Below, piece by piece: positions 38,451-49,844 of a stretch of DNA of 64,000 nt. The notes under the pieces are model-generated. The model was given only the letters and a program-made list of their open reading frames with translations, made no database searches and had not been told where the DNA came from. The position numbers and the translations under genes are program-made. Positions within the stretch are counted from its first letter, which is position 1; each line of letters starts with the position of its first letter. The stretch comes from Paramecium sonneborni (lineage: Eukaryota > Ciliophora > Oligohymenophorea > Peniculida > Parameciidae): NCBI GenBank assembly GCA_905182985.1, contig CAJJDN010000088.1, positions 62,001 through 126,000 of the forward strand. The letters are read 5' to 3'.

Positions 38451-40363
38451 TCATAATTCTCCAAATTTATCTAATTATATTCTTGGACTTAGAGCCATGA
38501 GATCCAAATATGCTGCATGTTTACCATAAACTGAAGATTTTGCATTTATTATCAAATAATTAATAGGATGTTATGATTAAAGTGGTATTAAATGAAAATC
38601 TTCATATAATTCTCTAAAAATTAAAAATTCTAAATAACTACTTCCTTTATTATTTTATCTTATGTAAATCTTGTTAGTAGGTCCAAGTTTTCTAACAATA
38701 ACAACAGCCATAGGTAAATTTAATTAATAATTTTTTTCTGTATTATGTCTAAGTTCTGATATAGTTATTGGATTTATAAATGGCAATCCTTTCATTGAAT
38801 CTTTACAAAAATGAAAACCTTGATATTCTAATTTTATGCGAATAAAGGATAATTTTGATTATGGTCCATCACTTTCTTCTAAATAAAAAATTAAATCTTA
38901 ACTATGTTCAGTTATAAAATATATTATATTTAATATTAATTGTTTCAATTATTTTTGATCTTGACTTACTATTTATTTTTTAAGTTTGCTTTTTATTTAG
39001 AATGTAAATTTCTTGCTTTAATAAAAATAATATTAAATTTCTGTTAAAGTATCATCTAAAAATGTAATTAAATTAAATTTTTGAATCACCGTTCTTTAGA
39101 ATGAAGAATTTAAATTAAAAAAGTCTTAAATGTTTTAAAAATCATTATATGCTCTAGAAATCTTACTTTAAATTTTTTTATAATATGATATATTTCTATT
39201 ATAAGGTTTGATTGATTGATATTTATGCAAAGCTGTAAAATACACAAGACTCATTTTGATTTAAGTTGAAAAAATTTAATCAATAATTTCTAGTGTTTAT
39301 TAAAACAATTTATATCTTAATTTAAGTTCTTCTATATATATATCTTTTTTGTTTTGAGAAATAAGAATAATTGCACTAGGCAATTCATCAAAAAATTTAA
39401 GAATTTAAATATTGTAATTTTCTTAATTAAATACTCCTTATAAATTAATTACAGCATCAGAAGAAGGTTATTTCATACATTATTTAAGTTTCTCTGGACA
39501 AGCCATATAATAATATAATAATTTCTCAAGTGTCATTTTTGCATCATGATTTATTCCTTCTTTAGATTAATAATTTTTTTATGTTTCTTAATCTTTGATC
39601 AATACTCTCATATTCCTAATTTAAATGTTAAATTGTTATTGATCTTCAAATTATACTATTTCTTTCTCATTGCTTGCTCTTAATATTATTTGATTAGAAT
39701 CTCTTTAGTAAGAAATCATATAAAATGTTAAACCACAAAAATTTATCATTTATTATTCTGCTTTTTGATGTTTTTATTAATTAAGATAGTCCTATCGTTA
39801 TAACTTTTCTATTTTATAGAGCTAAAACAAGCAAAAACAAAGAAAAAAAATATATTAACAAATTTATTTCCATAATTCCTCTGAATTAGATTTAAACACT
39901 TGTAACATAATGTATATTGATCCAAGAATAAAAGTTTTTTAAAGAAAACTTCCTTAATATATTACTATTAATATATTATCAGATATATACATGAAATTGT
40001 TATTAGTGCTAACATATAACCATCTAAGAAATTAGGTTTAATAGAATATTCAAAGTAAATACTCTGCAATGCTTTAAAATAATTGAATAAAGTCACAATT
40101 ACTAAAATTGTATTTAGAAAGTAAGACTTTTATTTTTTATTCAAATCCATTCTTATTGCTATCAATAATATAATTAGCATAAAACAGCAAACAGTTAATT
40201 CAATCCATTAATGTCTTAAAGCATTAACAATTAAGAATAGTATAAGTAACATCATAGTAATTATCTATTGTATTTTTTGTAATTGTTGAAGTTATAGTTT
40301 TTTTGTCTTCTGATATTTTGATTCCATCAATTTATCTTTAAACTCTAAGGAATAAGAGTTCAT
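38451..40363 (-). CDS. Degenerate histidine kinase-like membrane protein, cluster copy 2
   Basis: One 26-nt intron leaves 628 residues, ATG 40363 (MNSYSLEFKDKLMESKYQ) to TGA 38451-38453. Membrane segments include IITMMLLILFLIVNAL and LTVCCFMLIILLIAI. The family segment NFLDGYMLALITIS sits directly before the intron. The soluble part has FFDELPSAIILI, the H-box-like FSTQIKMSLVYF (T in place of the phospho-accepting His) and the N-box-like DQKQLKQLILNIIYFITEHS. The G2-like segment is PMAVVIVRKLGPTNKI. It lies head-to-head with copy 3 (ATG to ATG 418 bp) and in tandem with copy 1. Function unknown; a signalling scaffold or ligand-gated pseudo-kinase is inference. Confidence 0.85.
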
Positions 40364-40781
40364 GAATGTTTATGTTTAATATAATTTAAAAATATTTTTA
40401 TCTTAAGTATTAATGGTTGATGAACATAATTTACTTTCATTAGTTTTTTACGTTTCAGCGTTTTTGACTTAAAATCAACAATAATATAATAAGAAATGTT
40501 ATATATAATAATCTCTTTTTGAAAGATAGAAAAATGATTATGGTATAAATCTAAGTAAATTTTGATGTATGTGGTAAGTTTAATTCCTAGAGTGTGAAAA
40601 TCGATTCTTTAAAAAGAAGAATAAAGTTATTTATTAACATATTAAGCACTATTATAGATAAATTTATAATTAACTTTTTTGGAATGAACTTAATTTGAAA
40701 AAGAGGAAAGATCTTTGATAAATTAAGGGATTAGTATTTTAATAAAAAACAAAATTGAAATATTAATAATAATATTTTATA
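40364..40781. promoter_or_regulatory. Divergent promoter region between two paralogues
   Basis: 418 bases separate the ATGs of cluster copies 2 and 3, which run in opposite directions, so both promoters must lie here. The sequence is AT-rich and no defined box or conserved inverted element was recognised by eye. Confidence 0.4.
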
Positions 40782-42687
40782 ATGCATAGATTTACATTAA
40801 CTTTCTTGAACAAGGATATAGAGTAGTAATACTAATCTATGCATAAAAAGCAATCAATAGAATTTCAATAGTAATAAAAATGGATATTTATGGTAATGGG
40901 ACTATATTTTGCTATCATAAAAATAATTGAATAAGAGTGGGTAAGTTTAGGTTTCATTATATTTAACTGGTTAATAGTTATCTTTAGTTATAAATTTATA
41001 GTCCAACGTCGCAAATTATATGATTTTTTTCTGACATTTGTAGTTGTTAGTTATAACCTATATTTTCCAATAACTAAATATTTTTCAATAACAACAGGTG
41101 AAAACTTCTATGTTGACGGTTACTTTATATCAGTTGGCACATTTGGGTAAATCCAAATTTAAATATTTTAGTGTGATCAATATTTTTAGCTTTCGATATA
41201 AAACTATAATAATAGCCTTAATATTTACATCTTTGGTTAGTTTAAGCATGATTTCTGAGGTGAACTTTTGGAATTAACTAATAAAATCGACAATCTTTAC
41301 ATCCCTTTATATTTAACATTTGTATTGTTCAGAAAAGTATTAGAAGCACAGTTTTTTAAATCATCTAAAAAGAACAACAACATTAAAGGGTATATATGAT
41401 TTAACAAATATTTAAACCTTCATTGTTCATTATAAAGTAGAAACTAAAAAAATTGAATTAGTGCAAAAGGATTGTTTATAAGAGATATAAAAGTAAATTT
41501 TAGATGATTTTGATGATTATTTAAAAAATATGTAAATCCTTTAAGGAAAATTCGCACCAACCTTTTGTTAAGATCCCATTATTTAATAATAAAAGAAATA
41601 AGATTTAAAATCATACTTATTTGATTTATTTTTAAGAGATTTGAAAACTCATCATAATGATTAATTTGAATGTTTTGAAATATTAGGAGAAGCTAGTTAT
41701 GAATAAGATTATTATTCAATTCAAATTATGAAGGTTTTTGATATTCATCCTTGTTTCATTCTAATACTTTAAGAAAAGAAAAAAGAAGTTTAATTAGAAG
41801 AACTCTCTTTAAAAAATAAAATGTTAAAAAAATCACTTGATTAAACTTCATTTATATTTAAACATCAAGTTCGTATTTCATTAGTTTATTTTTAATGGAT
41901 TTATAAATATGCTAATAAAAAATAAGAAATTTTATTAATTAATCGATGTTTGTAATCAATTCATGGATAAATTATAAAAGCTAACAATGACTTTTAAAAT
42001 ATTATTGATTTTAATACTATTAATTCAGATTTCTAGTAATCAGTTATTAAAAAATTTAATATCATTGATTGCATTAATGAAATAACAAGAATAATAAGTT
42101 ACTTTGATATAAATAAAGATATTACATTTAATGTAATTAATCAATTAAACATAGAATAATAGAATATATAATAAGATGAGAAATAACTCAAATAATTATT
42201 TTACAATTTGTTTTTCTTTGTTTAACACTCTTCTTAAACAATAACAATAACTTTACAACATGATATACATGGTTAACCAAGTAAGCCAGTGATTAAAATT
42301 AGAATTAACTATTAAGGTCCTCATTTAAGTAAATAATAGTTATAAGGGTTATAAATAATTAACCCATAAAATCTTGGAGAATTACTTCATAATACACAAA
42401 AACCTTTGGATTTAGATATACCCTTATCATTAATGATTATTCGTAAGATTGGACCTTATGATAAAATGCGTTTATAATAGAATAAAAAAGGTTAAAATTA
42501 CATTGAATTTTATATTTTTTAAGTCTTAGAAGAACAATATCATTTAATACCTATTTATTCTTTGCAACCTCTTAATTGTTTAATATTAAAGGAAAAGAAA
42601 TCATTGTCTACTAAAAAACCAATCTCGTTATATGAGAAAATGTAAACAAGTCCTCGAATACAATTCTAAAATTATAATGATTTTTGA
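40782..42687 (+). CDS. Degenerate histidine kinase-like membrane protein, cluster copy 3 (retains the H-box His)
   Basis: One 25-nt intron (41147-41171) leaves 626 residues. Residues about 35-190 hold five or six membrane segments (WIFMVMGLYFAIIKII, WVSLGFIIFNWLIVIFSY and others), with YVDGYFISVGTFG at the intron. VFDIHPCFILIL is followed by a coiled-coil linker into FKHQVRISLVYF. His353 aligns with the phospho-accepting His of the histidine-kinase motif H-E-x-R-x-P-L, but E is Q and P is S. The N-box-like DEKQLKQLFYNLFFFVQ starts at 457 and lacks the second Asn. The G2-like PLSLMIIRKIGPYDKM starts at 539. ATP binding is doubtful. It is followed by copy 4 after 93 bp. Confidence 0.87.
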
Positions 42688-42780
42688 TACACTTAAATAT
42701 ATAGAAAGGTTTGAGTCACTGATTTAATATAAGTTTTTACATCAATAAATATTTATATTATTATATAAATTTAATTTATT

Positions 42781-44725
42781 ATGAATTCTTTAACTTTAAG
42801 GTTTAATGATTCAGAATTTGAGAGACATTACAAAATATCTCGATAAATTTTGCTACACAAATCCTTATTTCAGCAAAAGATACTATTAATGTTATTATTA
42901 ACTTTTTAGATTGCAGATAATGCTCTAAATGAGTCTTGGGTTGAATTAATATATAATACCATTGGATTAATAATTATATTATTAAGTCACTATTTCAGAT
43001 TCTATTTAAGGGAATTCCAAGAACTTTGCATTTTGATTACCATTTTAATCTACAATATTCAGTAACCAATAGATTTACTTTTAAGAGGCAGATTAACAAA
43101 TAATTACTTTTCTAATGGCTATTTTATATCTTTAGCTACTCTTGGGTATAAATAAATTATTATAAAGAGTTATCTAATCTATGGATTTTATAAAAAAGTT
43201 AACTATTGTAATTATTATCTTGATTGTTCATTTAATCTCCAGTATTTAAACTGATTTATCTTGGAGATAATTAATTATTTACATCATTTCAGATGTATTA
43301 ATAGTATACTATTTTTATTAATCTGAAAGAGAATAACGAATTACTTATATTGGAATCAAAAATAAAAATATTATTGAAGAACATTTTTATAAAGAAATGG
43401 ATCTATAATCTTTTATTGTTCATTACAATAATTAATAAAATTCATTTAATCTAATTGAGTAAAATTAAAATAAAGAAATTAATGATGAAACTTAATTCAA
43501 TTTTATTTAATTAATACGAAAAATTAGAGTTATGGTTGGATATTAAGGAACTAAACTTTCAGAATTCTATTCTTAAGAATAACTTAATATATGTAGAAAA
43601 TTAAATCTTGAGTAATTTCTATTCTATTTATTTACTAATGAAGAAAAATTATAATATTTAATCTACAATAAATCTAAAACTTAATCTTATTAATTAATTG
43701 GAATTATTGATTCTGATGTCAATCATATCAAATTAGTTAAAACTTTTGACACTGAACCTTGTGTTATAATTCTTATTAAATAAAATAAAAAAGAAGCACA
43801 AAAATAATAAATTAAACTTAAACTCAAAATAGCAAACAAACTAATTGATTAGGCATTTCAAACAGTTCAATAATAATTGAGATTATCACTTATTTATTTA
43901 AAATAATTATTAAACTGTCAAATCAATCAATAGATTAAAAAACAAAATTTCGATATGAATTTGTTAATTAAATTTATTAATAGCAAAGGAATAAAAGTTT
44001 ACAATGATTTAAACAATATTTCAGATTTTCATGATATTAATGGTAAATTCAACAAAATAGAGTAAACATAATTCGATATTGAAAAAACAATTTAAGAATG
44101 CATTATGGTAATCAAATATTATAATGTTAAACAAATAATAACCCTGAATTTCTATTCAAAACTAAAAAAAAAATAGATCTATTCTGATTAGAAAAAAATT
44201 AAATAATTAATATTAAATATACTCTTTTTTCTTTGCAAAACTTGTTAGAATATTCAAATAAATTTGATTGAAGATAATAACGAAGAAAATAATATTAATG
44301 AAACTGTCATATAAATTGATATATAATTTCAAGGCAATGCTCTTAATAAAGAAAAGCTTGATAATTTACCAATTATTAATCCATAAAATATAGAAGAATT
44401 AAAACATAACAATAATAAATAATTAGAACTCGAAATACCTATTGCCCTAATGATTGTTCGATAACTTGGGCCATTTAATTAAATTTAGTTTAAATAAGGA
44501 GCGAATCAAATCAATTTTATTAAGTTTTACATTTTTTAAGAACTTTAAGAGTTTAATTTGGTACCTATTATTTCTCTTTATCCAAAATAATATTTAATAA
44601 CTCATTAAAAATTTGCTAAAAAACAATCTTAGACTTATAAAATTTCAGATTTACCTAATAAGTCTGTTGAAATATAAATGAACACTTTTAGAAACTTAAA
44701 TGATAAAATTATTACTAGATTCTGA
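42781..44725 (+). CDS. Degenerate histidine kinase-like membrane protein, cluster copy 4
   Basis: One 22-nt intron (43146-43167) leaves 640 residues. It starts MNSLTLRFNDSEFERHYK. Membrane segments include IYNTIGLIIILLSHYF and LTIVIIILIVHLISSI, and YFSNGYFISLATLG sits at the intron. The soluble region has FDTEPCVIILI, the H-box-like VQQQLRLSLIYL (Q in place of His) and the N-box-like DQKKIKQLILNILFFLC. The G2-like segment is PIALMIVRQLGPFNQI at about 546. A run of ten A at 44164-44173 looks like a frameshift risk, but the frame is intact through it. Same strand as copy 3 and as the TRAPPC2 gene 34 bp downstream. Confidence 0.86.
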
Positions 44726-44759
44726 TATATTATTATTTAAATAAATTAATAAAATAATA

Positions 44760-45184
44760 ATGTTTTTGATTTTATCCTAAGATGATCACCCATTATATGA
44801 AAGAAGGTTTCCATTAAAAAAAATAACTTTGGGTAGTTAATAACTTCTAAATGCTTAATTTATATTGCATGCAGCTTTAGATGTGTTTGAAGAAAAATAT
44901 AAATCATCTAAAGAATTGTAAAAATTGATCTTATGTTTAGATTTCTGAAGGAAATAGATTAAAAGTAAGATTATAGAATTTTTGGTTATGTCACACCTTC
45001 CAATATTAGATTTTTAGTTTTAACAGATTAAGAAGAAGAAAAGGTTAAAGGTTTTTGTTAATTAGCTCATGAGTAATTAATTAAAGTATTAATGAATCCA
45101 CTTTATTAATTAGGATCATCAATTTCTTCTTCTAATTTTGATCATATAATTTAATAATTGCTATAAAATAGATTAAACTAATGA
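44760..45184 (+). CDS. TRAPPC2: TRAPPC2/sedlin-type TRAPP subunit
   Basis: One 23-nt intron leaves 133 residues, ATG 44760 to TGA 45182-45184. The start (MFLILSQDDHPLYERRF) is the longin-like beta strand of sedlins, followed by QFILHAALDVFEEKY. After the intron come IFGYVTPSNIRFLVLTD and the family signature VLMNPLYQLGSSISSSNFD, which matches the M-N-P-x-Y...S-x-x-F-D ending of sedlins. TRAPP complexes activate Rab1-type GTPases in ER-Golgi traffic, and a Rab gene lies 11 kb away in the window. Length is typical for the family (about 140). The part from 44841 on is repeated after N 45959. Confidence 0.9.
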
Positions 45185-45339
45185 ATTTCATAATTTTATT
45201 TAATTTTGTCAAATATTAATTTTATATTTATAAAGAAGAAAAAAAAAATATGTTTTAAAATCTGATTTTAATATAAAATAATTAAAAATTGCTGTTTTAT
45301 TTATTATGCTATAAATATTAAATATATACATGGAATTTT

Positions 45340-45958
45340 TTCAAATAAGGTTTAATAATTCTTCTAAAGATGCATTTTCTGTTTCTTCATAAAATGCATT
45401 GAAATTAAAATCAACCTATTTGAAAGATTCAAACAAATTTAAATAATAAATTCCAGAACAAACATCTCTAACTTCAATAAATACATCTTTAATAATAAGT
45501 ACATCATTTTTAATAGTTGTGAGTAATCTTTAACAAACTTAGAAAATAAAAAAGTATTTCTTTACTATCAATAAATCTACCCCATAATTCTTGATCAAAT
45601 TGATCATTTTTAAATGAATTTAAAGCAGAATTACTTTAAGCTAGATGTAATGATTTATTTCTGGCTAACATAAAAATTAATTATAAAAATTTTTCTTTGA
45701 TTAAAGTGATATTAACGAATGTTTAAAGTTTAACAATTCTTAATTAAGTGTAATTTATAAAAAAGGCAATATTTCTTTTAAAAAGATAATACTAGAGTAC
45801 CATTTCTAGAAAACTTTCTATGTTTTCAATAAATTTGAAATTTTATTATATCATCCATTTCAATTTCGATTACACTAGTAAATTTGAAATCAACAATTTT
45901 AGCAATTACATTAGAGAGTAGAATATTTTTAGGTTTGATATCTCTATGAAAGGTTTTT
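45340..45958 (-). other. Duplicate 3' part of the kinase remnant (assembly copy)
   Basis: Same sequence as 46459-47077, cut at the N. Not an independent locus. Confidence 0.8.
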
Positions 45959-45959
45959 N

Positions 45960-46303
45960 TAACTTCTAAATGCTTAATTTATATTGCATGCAGCTTTAGA
46001 TGTGTTTGAAGAAAAATATAAATCATCTAAAGAATTGTAAAAATTGATCTTATGTTTAGATTTCTGAAGGAAATAGATTAAAAGTAAGATTATAGAATTT
46101 TTGGTTATGTCACACCTTCCAATATTAGATTTTTAGTTTTAACAGATTAAGAAGAAGAAAAGGTTAAAGGTTTTTGTTAATTAGCTCATGAGTAATTAAT
46201 TAAAGTATTAATGAATCCACTTTATTAATTAGGATCATCAATTTCTTCTTCTAATTTTGATCATATAATTTAATAATTGCTATAAAATAGATTAAACTAA
46301 TGA
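45960..46303 (+). other. Duplicate 3' part of TRAPPC2 (assembly copy)
   Basis: Repeats TRAPPC2 from the second residue group after its start to the same TGA (46301-46303). It lacks the ATG and first 26 codons, so it is an artefact of the unmerged overlap. Confidence 0.88.
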
Positions 46304-46458
46304 ATTTCATAATTTTATTTAATTTTGTCAAATATTAATTTTATATTTATAAAGAAGAAAAAAAAAATATGTTTTAAAATCTGATTTTAATATAAAATAA
46401 TTAAAAATTGCTGTTTTATTTATTATGCTATAAATATTAAATATATACATGGAATTTT

Positions 46459-47356
46459 TTCAAATAAGGTTTAATAATTCTTCTAAAGATGCATTTTCTG
46501 TTTCTTCATAAAATGCATTGAAATTAAAATCAACCTATTTGAAAGATTCAAACAAATTTAAATAATAAATTCCAGAACAAACATCTCTAACTTCAATAAA
46601 TACATCTTTAATAATAAGTACATCATTTTTAATAGTTGTGAGTAATCTTTAACAAACTTAGAAAATAAAAAAGTATTTCTTTACTATCAATAAATCTACC
46701 CCATAATTCTTGATCAAATTGATCATTTTTAAATGAATTTAAAGCAGAATTACTTTAAGCTAGATGTAATGATTTATTTCTGGCTAACATAAAAATTAAT
46801 TATAAAAATTTTTCTTTGATTAAAGTGATATTAACGAATGTTTAAAGTTTAACAATTCTTAATTAAGTGTAATTTATAAAAAAGGCAATATTTCTTTTAA
46901 AAAGATAATACTAGAGTACCATTTCTAGAAAACTTTCTATGTTTTCAATAAATTTGAAATTTTATTATATCATCCATTTCAATTTCGATTACACTAGTAA
47001 ATTTGAAATCAACAATTTTAGCAATTACATTAGAGAGTAGAATATTTTTAGGTTTGATATCTCTATGAAAGGTTTTTGTTTTAAAATAACTCTTTGAATC
47101 CTTCAACTATATGCTTTAAGAATATGATGGCTTCTAAATTTTAATTATAATTAATTTAACTTCAGATAAAATGTTTTTACATTTGGCTTTACATAAACTT
47201 TCTCATCAGGATAGACTATTTTTAGAGCAATTCTAACTTAATTTTATCCAGTGTCCATTTATTATATTAAATAGACTGTTTCATAAACACCTTTTATAAA
47301 ATTTTATTTAAAATTATCTATTTTTTTTTGATCCACTCTTCACTCTCTTCACTCAT
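46459..47356 (-). pseudogene. Decayed protein kinase gene
   Basis: Starts at ATG 47356 (MSEESEEWIKKK) and breaks at once in a nine-A run. The next pieces lie in other frames: FIKGVYETVYLIQQMDTGQN and VRIALKIVYPDEKV (glycine-loop remnant and AxK), then LEAIIFLKHIVEGFKELFQN, then FHRDIKPKNILLSNVIAKIV followed by DFKFTS (DFG changed to DFK). Downstream pieces such as DQELWGRFIDSKEILFYF and FYEETENASLEELLNL continue out of frame. Three or more frame breaks without introns and the lost DFG glycine make an active kinase impossible. The HRD segment shows its origin clearly. It lies between TRAPPC2 and the SPX-EXS gene. Confidence 0.75.
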
Positions 47357-47457
47357 GAATGAATTATTTTAGAACTCAATAAATAAATTATATAATTTAT
47401 GAATATTTCTATTATTTATATTAAGTAATTTTATTTAATTAATTTTATTTAATTTAT

Positions 47458-49773
47458 ATGAAGTTTGCATAATTATTATTGAGAGCTATGATACCTGAAT
47501 GGATTAAATTATACTTAAACTATAAGTTATTAAAAACTTAATTGTCTAGTTCAGTTTATATTAAGAAAAGAATTAAATTCTTAAAAACTTAATACAAAAC
47601 CAAAAAAAAATTATATAAATAAGAAAAAGAAATATTGCTTGAAAATGATCTAGTATAAGATAAAATTAAATCAGATCTTCAAGGCTTTTGTATTACAATC
47701 AAAGAAGATTTGATTAAAATTTAGTCCTTTATTGCATGGAAATATTAGGATATTCAAAAGAAGAACATAAAAGTATTAGAGCAAATCAAATTTATGAAGA
47801 AATAATTAGAATTTATAAACTTGAAACAATATATGGGTGATGATAGCAACTATAAAAAGCAAATGGAAGAGTTTAAACAAAAATAATATATTCTTAAATA
47901 AACTATTTATCAATTTTATATTGAAATTTTACAATATAAAAGTTTTGTAACCAGCAATCATGAAGGACTGATTAAAATTTTAAAAAAATATAAAAAATGG
48001 TCAATAGCAAAATTTAGAGATAAGTAATTTGAGAGCACTGTTCTTAGTGAAATTATGAATGAAGTTTTAGTCCTTAAGAAAGTACCTGATAAATGTTCAT
48101 AATTATTAAATAAAACTGAAAGATTGTTACTCAATAATTTTTACACTCTCAATCCTAAAAAAGGAAGATATAATTTAAGAAAGTATTAATAACAAAAAAC
48201 TGTTAAGGGTGAAATATTGTTTAAATTTGGTCTATTTATTGGCTTCGCTATAGTATTATTAACATTTATATTTTTATTAAGAATTGAAGGATATATTGAT
48301 CCAGATAATAATTTAAATTAGCATAGTATTTTTCAAAAGATGTTTCCTTGTTTTAGAGGATTAGCTTTATTTATAATATATTACTGGTATTTAGCATTAG
48401 ATTTATGGGGTTGGACTCATTTTAGAATAAATTATAAAATATATTTAGGTTTTAATCATCATTTTTCAACTGTAGTGGAAGTGTTTAAACGTGTAAGTTA
48501 TTTTTCAACATTGTTTTTATTGAGTTTTGTATTTTATAGTTTGTAGGCTGAAAATATAGATCCTTTTAAATATTAAGAATCATATACTAAATATATTCCA
48601 TTAATTTTATGGTGTACTCTATTATTATATGTATTTTTTCCATTTATGAATATTTTAAATTGGCCAGGTAGAGTTTGGCTTTATAAAATATTGGCAGGTG
48701 CAATATATGGCCATTTTATAAAATATGAATCTAGATTTACATTTTGTTTAGATTAATTTGTATCAATGGCTATACCATTAAGAGATCTTGACTATACGAT
48801 ATGTTATTATAAAACAATTGTATATATAATAGATTAATTAGTGGCAAACTGGAGAGGTTCATGATAATGAATGTTTCTCATCTAATAGATTAACAGGAGC
48901 TTTAATAGCAATTATACCACTTTCAATGAAAACGATACATTATCTAACTAGAGCAAGAGATAAAGGTAAGTTTTGGCATACTGATGAAATGTGGAATTTC
49001 TTTAAAACTATGTTAGTTACATGGGTAGCAACTTTATCTTTTTTAGCTAATTAACATGATATATTCAAATATATTTGGATACCTTTTGCTGCACTTTGTT
49101 CTATTATTTAATTTTGGTGGGATTTAAAAAAAGATTGGTTATTTTTTGAAGAAGGATCTAATATTAGATTTCTAAGAAATGATTTAGGTTATAATCATCC
49201 ATATATCTATTATTTTATTGGCATTTCTAATTTCTTCTTAAGATTAACTTGGATTTTATCAGTCTCTCCAAATATGTATCTATATCTCAATTTTTCAAAT
49301 AAAGAAGTTTTTATTTTTATTATTGGGTTTTTAGAAATGACAAGAAGTATTATTATTATTCTTATTATTATTTAGGATTAATTAATAATTTTATCAAAAT
49401 TGAGAAAGAATATATAACTAATCTTAGATCTCTTAAAACAACTAGAGAATTTATTTATCCATTTGTTAATTTAGATAAAAGTAATTATTAAATGTAATTA
49501 TAATCTAATAATTGAAGTGTCTCTGAAAGATTAACATTATCTGTTTTAAATTTAAATGAATAAAATAAATAAGATGAAGATTTGATTTAATTATTTAGAG
49601 CTACCAATAATTTATTAGAAAAAAGTGATCTTAATAAAAGTGGAAATTTATTTTAAGAATTTCAACCTGATATGGAAATATTAGAAAGAGCTAAAAAACA
49701 AGAAAAATTTTAAGAATCCTAAATTAGGAGAATTAAATAAGAAAATAAGAATTTCAAAGCTTAGATTAAATGA
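47458..49773 (+). CDS. SPX-EXS phosphate exporter (XPR1/SYG1/PHO1 type)
   Basis: Three introns (22, 29 and 24 nt) leave 746 residues. The N-terminal SPX domain (about 1-230) opens MKFAQLLLRAMIPEWIKLYL and NYKLLK and has a long two-helix hairpin with Lys-rich patches, the inositol-pyrophosphate sensing face in this family. Membrane segments start near 245 (FGLFIGFAIVLLTFIFLL). The EXS domain contains WPGRVWLYKILAGA, SNRLTGALIAIIPLSMKTI, RARDKGKFWHTDEMWNFFK, IIQFWWDLKKDWLFF and the ending FIKIEKEYITNLRSLKTTRE. An apparent TGA near 49513 lies inside the 24-nt third intron. A charged tail of about 95 residues follows. It exports inorganic phosphate in animals and plants. Confidence 0.94.
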
Positions 49774-49844
49774 AAGAAAAGGTTTTTACTAATTCATTTC
49801 AAAAAGTTTTTATTTAATAAAATATATAATTTATAAATAATAAA

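Larger units (their letters stand above)
44841..47077. repeat. Duplicated 1118-bp block around N 45959 (unmerged contig overlap)
   Basis: Bases 44841-45958 and 45960-47077 match at every position compared, separated by the N at 45959. Each copy holds most of TRAPPC2 and most of the kinase remnant that follows on the opposite strand. Confidence 0.9.

Noticed and set aside
44160..44180. Apparent frameshift at a ten-A run in cluster copy 4
   Set aside because: Careful counting shows the frame passes through the run intact to the G2-like motif and TGA.
49500..49520. In-frame TGA followed by 95 open codons in the SPX-EXS gene, suggesting stop readthrough
   Set aside because: A standard 24-nt GT...AG intron removes the TGA and keeps the frame, so no readthrough is needed.
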